Source of the DNA: Pseudomonadales bacterium
GTDB taxonomy: Bacteria; Pseudomonadota; Gammaproteobacteria; Pseudomonadales; Azotimanducaceae
Assembly: GCA_012103505.1 (NCBI GenBank)
Contig: WLWP01000001.1
Span: 4,340,001-4,404,000, forward strand
Reading direction: 5' to 3'
Length of the DNA: 64,000 nt
The notes under the pieces are model-generated. The model ran no database searches and was not told the origin of the DNA. It saw only the letters and a program-made list of their open reading frames with translations. Numbering within the stretch: position 1 is the first letter of the stretch; each line of letters starts with the position of its first letter. Of the stretch, positions 31,953 to 40,702 are shown piece after piece. The translations under genes were made by a program, and so were the position numbers.

Positions 31953-32435
31953 ATGCCATCATTTGATATCGTTTCAGAGGTTGACCTGCAAGAAGTGCGC
32001 AATGGTGTGGACCAGGCCGTACGAGAGCTGCGCAACCGTTTTGACTTCAAGAATGTTGATGCCGGTTTTGAGCTCGATGATGAGACTATATTGATCCATG
32101 CACCAGAGGATTATCAGATAGCACAGCTTGAGGATATTCTGCGCGACAAACTCGCCGGTCGAGGCATCGACGGAAGGAGTATTGAGCCAGGCACCATTGA
32201 GGGTGTTGGTAAAGTGCGTCGCCAGCGGTACGCGCTTCGCCAAGGCATTGATCGGGATACCGCAAAGAAACTCACGAAGCTCACGAAAGACTCCAAGCGC
32301 AAGGTCCAGTCCCAGGTAAACGGCGAAAAAGTTCGGATCACCGGTAAGAAGCGTGATGACTTACAAGCTATTATGGCGGCGGTTCGCGAGGCAGACTTAG
32401 AGACGCCCTTTCAATTCGACAACTTTCGGGACTAG
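31953..32435 (+). CDS. yajQ: YajQ family nucleotide-binding protein
   Basis: MPSFDIVSEVDLQEVRNGVDQAVRELRNRFDFKN...VRITGKKRDDLQAIMAAVREADLETPFQFDNFRD. Confidence 0.96.
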   Translation: MPSFDIVSEVDLQEVRNGVDQAVRELRNRFDFKNVDAGFELDDETILIHAPEDYQIAQLEDILRDKLAGRGIDGRSIEPGTIEGVGKVRRQRYALRQGIDRDTAKKLTKLTKDSKRKVQSQVNGEKVRITGKKRDDLQAIMAAVREADLETPFQFDNFRD

Positions 32436-32492
32436 CCCATCGCTGAGATCGATAACTCTTCCGCGCGGTACCGGCTTCTTCTAGATCGGCGC

Positions 32493-33698
32493 ATGTTGGT
32501 GTGTGTTGGCACCGGACTTGTCTCTGGTATGCCTTTGTACTTGCTCCTACAGTTGGTGCCAGCTTGGTTACGGCTCGAAGGTGTGAGCCTCACAGCAATC
32601 GGCTTCTTTACGCTAGTCACCTACCCCTACACGCTAAAATTCCTCTGGTCACCAATCCTTGAGCGATACAGCCTCCCGTTTCTCGGCAGACGCAGAGGAT
32701 GGATGTTGGTGATGCAGATCTGTTTGGTTGGCTCTATTGCTGCACTCGGCTTAGCATCGCCAGGCGAGAGTTTGGTGCTGATTACAGTTGTTGCGTTAGG
32801 TGTCGCGATATTTAGTGCCACGCAGGACATTGTGCTCGATGCCTATCGTCGCGAAATTCTGGAAACTGATGCTGAGCTTGCGCTCGGTAACACTGTGCAC
32901 GTCCAGGCGTATCGAGTGTCTGGACTTATCCCAGGTAGCCTTGGTCTCATTCTTGTTGATGTGGTTACTTGGCAGGAGAATTTTTTCATCATGGCTGGCT
33001 TCATGTCGGGCGCGATTCTACTGACGCTCCTGATTCGTGAAGCGCCGAAACCTGGCCAAGTGCCAAGCTCAATCGGACAAGCCATCGTCACGCCCTTCAA
33101 AGAGTTTTTTTCACGTCGCACAGTCGGGGGTGCACTTGCCGTTCTAGCGTTCATCTTCCTGTACAAACTAGGTGACAACATGGCAACGGCGCTGTCGACT
33201 GCTTTTTATATCGACATTGGCTTTGAACCCTTAGAAATAGGTGTGATTGCGAAGAACGCAGCGCTTTGGCCCTCCATCATTGGCGGTATTCTTGGTGCTC
33301 TGATTATTGTGAAGATTGGCATCAATAAGGCGTTATGGGCGTTCGGGGTTGTTCAAGTGCTAACGATTCTTGGGTTTGTCTGGTTGTCCGAATCGGGCAC
33401 CGACACCGTAGTGCTTGCGATTGTGATCAGTGCCGAGTACCTGGGTGTTGGGTTGGGTACCGCGGCTTCGGTTGCGTTCATTGCACGCGAGACGTCGAGA
33501 CTTGCAGTAGCCACCCAATTTGCATTGTTCACTGCGTTGGCATCACTACCGAGAGTGTTGGCTTCGAGTACATCGGGTTGGATCGTCGATAGCATTGGCT
33601 GGACGGAATTTTTCTACCTGAGCGCGATACTTGCGCTACCCGGCATGGTTTTGTTGTATTGGGTCGCTCCCTGGAACGCGAGTTACGGACCTGATTAA
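32493..33698 (+). CDS. AmpG-like/PAT family MFS transporter
   Basis: About 12 TM helices; GMPLYLLLQLVPAWLRLEGVSLTAIGFFTLVTYPYTLKFLWSPILERY...FSATQDIVLDAYRREIL. Confidence 0.83.
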   Translation: MLVCVGTGLVSGMPLYLLLQLVPAWLRLEGVSLTAIGFFTLVTYPYTLKFLWSPILERYSLPFLGRRRGWMLVMQICLVGSIAALGLASPGESLVLITVVALGVAIFSATQDIVLDAYRREILETDAELALGNTVHVQAYRVSGLIPGSLGLILVDVVTWQENFFIMAGFMSGAILLTLLIREAPKPGQVPSSIGQAIVTPFKEFFSRRTVGGALAVLAFIFLYKLGDNMATALSTAFYIDIGFEPLEIGVIAKNAALWPSIIGGILGALIIVKIGINKALWAFGVVQVLTILGFVWLSESGTDTVVLAIVISAEYLGVGLGTAASVAFIARETSRLAVATQFALFTALASLPRVLASSTSGWIVDSIGWTEFFYLSAILALPGMVLLYWVAPWNASYGPD

Positions 33699-34519
33699 TT
33701 TGGCGCTAGCAGGGAGTTGATGACGTTTCCGGGTGCCGCATCCAGCGACCACGTGAAGTCGCCTTGTTCTAACATTTGATTGGAAGCCTGGAGTGTGGCG
33801 CCAAGAGCACGATTGGCTAGAGCACTACCGAGGCTAATTCGACGAACACCAAGCTCATCGTACTCACTAAAGTTAAGGTCTGGCATAAACGCGAACAACA
33901 CATTGATCGGTTTGGTCACACTTGTGATGACGGTTTGGATTTGTTCAGTGCTTGATAGTCCAGGGGCGTACAGGACATCAGCACCAGCAGCTTCGTAGGC
34001 TTGGAGTCTTCTTATCGCCTCGTCTAGATCACCGGTCCGTCTGAGCAGGACTTCTGCGCGGGCAGTCAGCGTGAAGGCATAATCAAGCGAGGCTGCGGCT
34101 GCCACGCACGCTGCAATTCGATCGGCGGCATGGTTGATCTCATATATTTCTGTGCGAGACCAGTCTTCAATTGACGCGCCAACCACGCCAGCCTCTGCAG
34201 CGCGCAGTAGATTTTCGGCACATCCCTCCGGTGAGTCGGCGAAGCCATGCTCAAAGTCGGCGCTGACTGGCGCATCAGTTGCTGCACATACTTGGGCTAG
34301 GTGTATGAGCTTTTCTTCCAATGTGACTGCACTGTCGAGTTTGCCAATCGCTTGAGCGAAGCCTGCGCTGGTTGAGGCAAGTGCCTGAAACCCCAAGCGC
34401 TCTAAGATCCTTGCTGAGCCAACATCCCAAAAGTTAGGCAGGATAAATGTCCCCTGCTCATGCAGTTTGCGCAGTTGCTGTGCTTTTTCCGTTTGCGTTG
34501 TCATGCATCGGTCTCCCAT
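33695..34519 (-). CDS. Isocitrate lyase/PEP mutase family protein
   Basis: LPNFWDVGSARILERLGFQALASTSAGFAQAIG, PVSADFEHGFADSPEGCAENLLRAAEAGVVGASIED. Probable start at the internal MTTQTEK. Confidence 0.87.
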   Translation of the reverse strand: MGDRCMTTQTEKAQQLRKLHEQGTFILPNFWDVGSARILERLGFQALASTSAGFAQAIGKLDSAVTLEEKLIHLAQVCAATDAPVSADFEHGFADSPEGCAENLLRAAEAGVVGASIEDWSRTEIYEINHAADRIAACVAAAASLDYAFTLTARAEVLLRRTGDLDEAIRRLQAYEAAGADVLYAPGLSSTEQIQTVITSVTKPINVLFAFMPDLNFSEYDELGVRRISLGSALANRALGATLQASNQMLEQGDFTWSLDAAPGNVINSLLAPN

Positions 34520-34923
34520 CGGTGAGCTTTGGCAATTCGATCGCCTATGAAAATAACATCTTCAGATTCCAAAAAACGCTTTTGGCGTGCCTTGCCTCCG
34601 CCTTGAAGAGAGATCTTGAGTGAGCCGTTCACGACACGATACCAAGGTAGCTTGCTACCTTTTGGCAAGTTCCTGAGAGTTGCCCCGACGAATCGAGCGT
34701 GGCTCGGATAGCCAATCAACGTGGCGATTTGACCATAGCTTGCCACCTTTCCTTTGGGAATCATTGAGATGACCTGCCAAATTTGTTGTCTCAGTTCATC
34801 GCTTCGACCTTGATTTGTCGATACACAAGCCCCAGATTGTTGGGAGAGTCTCTTAACCTGGCGCTGCATGCCCTTAGTATTAATTTTCTTCTTAACGCCC
34901 ATTCTTGAAATGTACCTACTCAT
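34501..34923 (-). CDS. MGMT-family alkyltransferase-like (ATL) protein without the active-site Cys
   Basis: IPKGKVASYGQIATLIGYPSHARFVGATLRNLPKGSKLPWYRVVNGSLKISLQ, with PWYR where the alkyltransferase PCHR would be. 5' end uncertain. Confidence 0.87.
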   Translation of the reverse strand: MSRYISRMGVKKKINTKGMQRQVKRLSQQSGACVSTNQGRSDELRQQIWQVISMIPKGKVASYGQIATLIGYPSHARFVGATLRNLPKGSKLPWYRVVNGSLKISLQGGGKARQKRFLESEDVIFIGDRIAKAHRWETDA

Positions 34924-35347
34924 AGAGGTCGCTGGCTACATTAATACGTTGCCAACGATCTTTTTGGTGATGTTAACGGCTGTCATTGGCGTGGCGCTGC
35001 TTAAACACCAGGGTCTTGCAACCCTAACTCGAGGAGTAGGTCGCTTGAATCGGGGCGAGATCCCCGCGACAGAAATGGCAGAAGGCATCTTACTCGGGAT
35101 CGCTGGTGCGCTCCTAATAACGCCCGGATTTGTCACAGATGGCGTTGGATTCTTACTTTTGTTTCCACCCAGTCGTGCGCTCATTGCTAAGCAGCTTCTT
35201 GCGCGTGTGCAGCTATCAGGCGCCAGTAGCGCGCATTTTTCCGCAAGCGCTAGCGGTTCTCAAGGACCGTCTCCTAGCGTGAATCCGGACTCACCTGAGG
35301 GCAACAAACCCATCACTATCGAAGGGGATTTCGAAAAACACCCCTAA
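34868..35347 (+). CDS. fxsA: FxsA family membrane protein
   Basis: MPLVLIFFLTPILEMYLLIEVAGYINTLPTIFLVMLTAVIGVALLKHQGLATL...GALLITPGFVTDGVGFLLLFPPSR. Confidence 0.88.
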   Translation: MPLVLIFFLTPILEMYLLIEVAGYINTLPTIFLVMLTAVIGVALLKHQGLATLTRGVGRLNRGEIPATEMAEGILLGIAGALLITPGFVTDGVGFLLLFPPSRALIAKQLLARVQLSGASSAHFSASASGSQGPSPSVNPDSPEGNKPITIEGDFEKHP

Positions 35348-35364
35348 AAAAGTCAATTTGGGTA

Positions 35365-35389
35365 TTGAAACCTAAATTTTCGCCCATAT
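35365..35389 (+). promoter_or_regulatory. Sigma-32-like heat-shock promoter of groESL
   Basis: TTGAAA (35365-35370) - 11 nt - GCCCATAT (35382-35389), resembling CTTGAAA-N11-16-CCCCATNT. Confidence 0.65.
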
Positions 35390-35404
35390 GATACGTGCCT
35401 CGAT

Positions 35405-35431
35405 TTAGCACTCTCGGTAAGCGAGTGCTAA
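35405..35431 (+). promoter_or_regulatory. CIRCE element (HrcA operator)
   Basis: TTAGCACTC-TCGGTAAGC-GAGTGCTAA, an exact match to TTAGCACTC-N9-GAGTGCTAA. Confidence 0.97.
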
Positions 35432-35492
35432 TTGGACAACTGGAGCGGCATTTCGCTGTTCCTGTTTTTGATCATTTGGGAGATACAAATAA

Positions 35493-35783
35493 ATGAACAT
35501 TCGACCCCTACACGATCGTGTTGTCGTGCGTCGGTTGGAAGAGGAGACCACCAGTGCTGGTGGGATTGTTCTGCCTGATTCCGCCACCGAAAAGCCATCA
35601 CAAGGCGAAATCGTTGCGGCAGGTAACGGCAAAGTGACTGACAGTGGCGATGTACGTGCGCTTGACGTCAAAGTCGGTGACAAGATCGTCTTCGGACAGT
35701 ACGCAGGTAGCACAGTAAAAATCGACGGTGAAGAGCTGTTAATTCTGAACGAAAGCGAAATTTTTGGTGTGCTGGAAGGCTAA
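35493..35783 (+). CDS. groES: Co-chaperonin GroES
   Basis: [46 protein letters not shown]. Confidence 0.98.
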   Translation: MNIRPLHDRVVVRRLEEETTSAGGIVLPDSATEKPSQGEIVAAGNGKVTDSGDVRALDVKVGDKIVFGQYAGSTVKIDGEELLILNESEIFGVLEG

Positions 35784-35814
35784 GCCTTCTAGGACAAACT
35801 AATTGAGGAAATAA

Positions 35815-37464
<1,650 letters not shown>

Positions 37465-37486
37465 GCATCATTCGCCAATTGCGATT

Positions 37487-37513
37487 AAAAGCCCGGCACT
37501 GCCGGGCTTTTTT
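37487..37513. terminator. Rho-independent terminator after groEL (possibly bidirectional)
   Basis: AAAAGCCCGGCACTGCCGGGCTTTTTT between convergent groEL and the pilin-like gene. Confidence 0.9.
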
Positions 37514-37519
37514 GTGGGC

Positions 37520-38086
37520 TTACTTTATGACGCTAACGATTCCATTTTGTGGATCGTAGGCAATTTTGTAGGTTGGCTTTTCGCGGTACGTGTATTCGCA
37601 CAAGTTGGCAGAAGCCGCCGTCACTAAAAAGTCCCCTTTGGGAACTGAAAAATAGAAGCGGGTTGTGCCGCCGCTTTTAGTACCTAGTCCGGTTTGATCA
37701 AGCGTGGGGCTATGATTGAGGAGGCCGTTCCAGATGCGGCCACACATATTGGCGTTGGGCCACGCGGGTCCAAGTCGAGCATTGTGGGCACCCAACGCGT
37801 CGGCGCTTTCAAATGGAAACCCTTGAGCGTTGAAGTTAAAAGTGCCATCGGCATATTCGGTAAGGTTGGCAATTTCGCTCCTGCCGCCGTGCAAGCGCCA
37901 AACGCTGTGCGCAGCTGTGACTGCGGTTTGCAGGGCTCCGCCAGTTGCGTCGACCAGCGCTGAGTGTGCGTGCTCATCGACGGACAGAAAGCGTGGTAAG
38001 GCAACGGCAGCGAGGGCCGCGATTAACAGTATAACGACGATGAGTTCGACAATCGTAAACCCAGATTGGGTATGTGTTGGGTTCAC
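37520..38086 (-). CDS. Type IV pilin/MSHA-like prepilin, orphan
   Basis: Prepilin MNPTHTQSG^FTIVELIVVILLIAALAAVALPRFLSVDEHAHSALVDATGGALQTAVTAAHSVW. Confidence 0.83.
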   Translation of the reverse strand: MNPTHTQSGFTIVELIVVILLIAALAAVALPRFLSVDEHAHSALVDATGGALQTAVTAAHSVWRLHGGRSEIANLTEYADGTFNFNAQGFPFESADALGAHNARLGPAWPNANMCGRIWNGLLNHSPTLDQTGLGTKSGGTTRFYFSVPKGDFLVTAASANLCEYTYREKPTYKIAYDPQNGIVSVIK

Positions 38087-38168
38087 ACAACAGCATCCTT
38101 GCTAGCGGTACATTAAGGCTAGCAAGGATTTGTCAGGCTGCGAGGGCAGCCTGCTTTACAGTAGGCAG

Positions 38169-38801
38169 CTAGATCGGTTGGACGAGAAGCGTTAGCACGT
38201 CGGAATAGGTATCTGGCGTTGCGGCAGTCAACGTCGGCCCGTCTATCTCGATGATGACACGCGAGTTAACGCCGCCGGAGCAGTTGTCACTGAGCTGATC
38301 TGCGTTGTTATACGTTGCCGACTGGATGTTGTGGATCAGCGAGTCACCGTTCTGACTGAACGTGTCGTCACGATATTCGACGTAGTAACGAACGTGTTCC
38401 GTCGCTGTGGCGTTGATCATCCGAAACTGTGGACCGCCACTGCCGTTACCGTTACTCGAAGCGGTAACAGTATAAGACCCTGTCGTGGAATAGATGCAGA
38501 TATCGTCGATTTGACGACCTGGTACGCCTAATCCAGCGGCAAAGGAAATGTCTTGCAGATCAGAGATCCGCACGGCGTCGCCCTTGGTCAGTTGCACGTT
38601 CATCGTGCCAGTTGAGGTGGAACCAGCAGTACCTTGGGTCGCTGCGGTAGAAACAAAGGGTGCGGAAATACTTGCGAGCGCAGTTACGCATGCGAGTAGG
38701 GCACCACGTTTTTGAAAATAGTCCATGATTTTCTTGTCGTAGTCCTTGACGTAGACCATCGTAGAGAGATTGCAAGTCGGAAACTGTGTGCTAACGCGCA
38801 A
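38169..38801 (-). CDS. Secreted protein of unknown function, weakly reminiscent of spore coat U/CsuA-B fimbrial subunits
   Basis: Signal-peptide-like RGALLACVTALASISAPFVSTAATQG; beta-rich repeatless body ending TYSDVLTLLVQPI. The real start may be MDYFQKRG at about 38727. Confidence 0.55.
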   Translation of the reverse strand: MRVSTQFPTCNLSTMVYVKDYDKKIMDYFQKRGALLACVTALASISAPFVSTAATQGTAGSTSTGTMNVQLTKGDAVRISDLQDISFAAGLGVPGRQIDDICIYSTTGSYTVTASSNGNGSGGPQFRMINATATEHVRYYVEYRDDTFSQNGDSLIHNIQSATYNNADQLSDNCSGGVNSRVIIEIDGPTLTAATPDTYSDVLTLLVQPI

Positions 38802-38948
38802 AATGAGGTTAGAAGACTGGTCTGTAGCAGTGAGATTGGTCAGTAGCGGTCAAAAAACGCAAGGCTCTGCCTCGCTCATTGGGGTGGTTATAGCGTGAGT
38901 GATTCGCTATATTCGCCTGCTAACAAATACAAAAACCGGGGAGTTATT

Positions 38949-39599
38949 GTGGAAGTTCAAGTTATCGATTATCTCGCGAAGTGGGGACACTATTTAGCCG
39001 GGATCACGTGGATCGGATTGCTGTACTACTTCAATTTCGTACAAACGGAATATTTTAAAGAAGCAGACGGTGATGCGCGGGTCGACGCATTTTCCAAGCT
39101 CGTGCCACGCGCCTTGTGGTGGTTCCGTTGGGGAGCAATGCTCACGTTCCTGACTGGTTTAATCATGTTGGGGATACGTGGTGCGTCATCGACGGCTGAC
39201 ATTATCGTCGGTGCGGTTTTAGGCACACTGATGTTTTTGAACGTATGGCTAATCATTTGGCCGAATCAGCGCATCGTCATTGCCTCCAACCAAGCGGTTG
39301 CTGGTGGTGGTGAAGCCGATCCTGCAGCGGCTGGTGCGGCGCCGAAAGCTGGTCTCGCCTCCCGTACGAATACGCTTTTTTCCATCCCAATGCTCTATTT
39401 CATGGGCTCGAGTGCACACCTGTCGAATGGCTCGATCGGCGGAAACTCCACAGCACTGATTATTGCGTTGGTACTGATAGCTGCGCTGCAAGGCAATGCG
39501 ATCTTTGGTAAGCAGGGACCAATCACGACAGTCAAAGGTGTGGTGACATGCGGTTTTGGTCTAACACTAGTTCTTTGGGCAATTCTGGCCTTTATTTAG
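38949..39599 (+). CDS. PuuD-like (urate hydroxylase membrane domain family) membrane protein
   Basis: VEVQVIDYLAKWGHYLAGITWIGLLYYFNFVQTEYFKEAD...LVPRALWWFRWGAMLTFLTGL...NVWLIIWPNQRIVIASNQ. The ORF opens at 38895; a GTG at about 38949 is a likely start. Confidence 0.68.
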   Translation: MEVQVIDYLAKWGHYLAGITWIGLLYYFNFVQTEYFKEADGDARVDAFSKLVPRALWWFRWGAMLTFLTGLIMLGIRGASSTADIIVGAVLGTLMFLNVWLIIWPNQRIVIASNQAVAGGGEADPAAAGAAPKAGLASRTNTLFSIPMLYFMGSSAHLSNGSIGGNSTALIIALVLIAALQGNAIFGKQGPITTVKGVVTCGFGLTLVLWAILAFI

Positions 39600-39661
39600 G
39601 AACTTGTGCGATTAGCTTCTTAGTTTTGATCGATTTTCGGTCATAGTTTTGCGCACCGAAG

Positions 39662-39690
39662 AAAGCTCACTAGAAAGTGGGCTTTTTTTT
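39662..39690 (+). terminator. Rho-independent terminator
   Basis: AAAGCTCAC-TAGAAA-GTGGGCTTTTTTTT. Confidence 0.85.
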
Positions 39691-39739
39691 GCTGTGCCAA
39701 AACTATACTGCACGCCGATGACTTCACAGAGAAACGACC

Positions 39740-40504
39740 ATGAGTGAACGCCAACAACCTGGATTGTCGACTGAATCGGATACAGCGTACCGCCGCGGCG
39801 GCAAAGCGCCAACAGGCACCGGAGGTCGCGGTAAGCGTCCAAGCAAGAGTGGTGGTGGTACCGCCAAGCTGATCGGATTGAATTTCGTCGTTGTCCTACT
39901 CGTTGCGGGGTTGGTACTGGGCGGATGGTTTATTGCGAACCAACAGCAAATGTTGCAGGCAGAGCAAGCCCGAGTGACCCAAGCCAGCGATCGAATTAAG
40001 AAGCTTGAAGATCGGTTGATCGCTACAGATTCGGCGCTATCTCAAGGTGGCCAGGATACGCAGGAGAAAATTGGTTTTTGGGAGTCGGAGATTCGCAAGC
40101 TGTGGAACGTGTCAAATGAGCGGAATCGGAAGTGGATAAAGGACAACGAGCGTAACGTCGATAAACTCAATAAGACGCTCAATGGCATCGAAGCCAGTAA
40201 TCGGGACCTCAAAGCGTCTGTTGGCCGGCATGAAAGCGCATTCGATAGGCAACAGGCTTTGGTTGATCAACTGACCAGCCTGGAGCTGCAAATGCAGCAG
40301 ATTGTTCGCGGCCAACGAGATTTGGTCGACAAGGTGAATGCGGCAACTCAATCTGTTTCTAGCATGCGTTCCAGCATAGCTGGCAAGGTAGATGACAATT
40401 CTGAAGCGATTCAATCGATGGATGCGTTCCGAGTGGCCATAAACTCACGGCTTGCAGACCTCGAAAGACGACTAAACTCGATACCCGGTGTCGCTGGTCC
40501 CTAA
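39740..40504 (+). CDS. Single-pass membrane coiled-coil protein of unknown function
   Basis: Basic Gly/Ser-rich N-terminus, one TM (LIGLNFVVVLLVAGLVLGGWFIA), then about 170 aa of predicted coiled coil. Confidence 0.75.
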   Translation: MSERQQPGLSTESDTAYRRGGKAPTGTGGRGKRPSKSGGGTAKLIGLNFVVVLLVAGLVLGGWFIANQQQMLQAEQARVTQASDRIKKLEDRLIATDSALSQGGQDTQEKIGFWESEIRKLWNVSNERNRKWIKDNERNVDKLNKTLNGIEASNRDLKASVGRHESAFDRQQALVDQLTSLELQMQQIVRGQRDLVDKVNAATQSVSSMRSSIAGKVDDNSEAIQSMDAFRVAINSRLADLERRLNSIPGVAGP

Positions 40505-40702
40505 TTATCTAAAACCTAGTATGTGCCTCGATAAGGGTGTGTGGTGTCTTACATCAATTGTGTGATCTGGGTCCGGGTACGAAACTAATACGACGGCATA
40601 CTGACGTTTGTACAAAGGTTTTTGTGATCAACGTTCGATGTCTTATTGTTCGATATATTCATTTTCGAAGCCCTACCATTCGGTCTGCGGAGCGGTCTGC
40701 CG

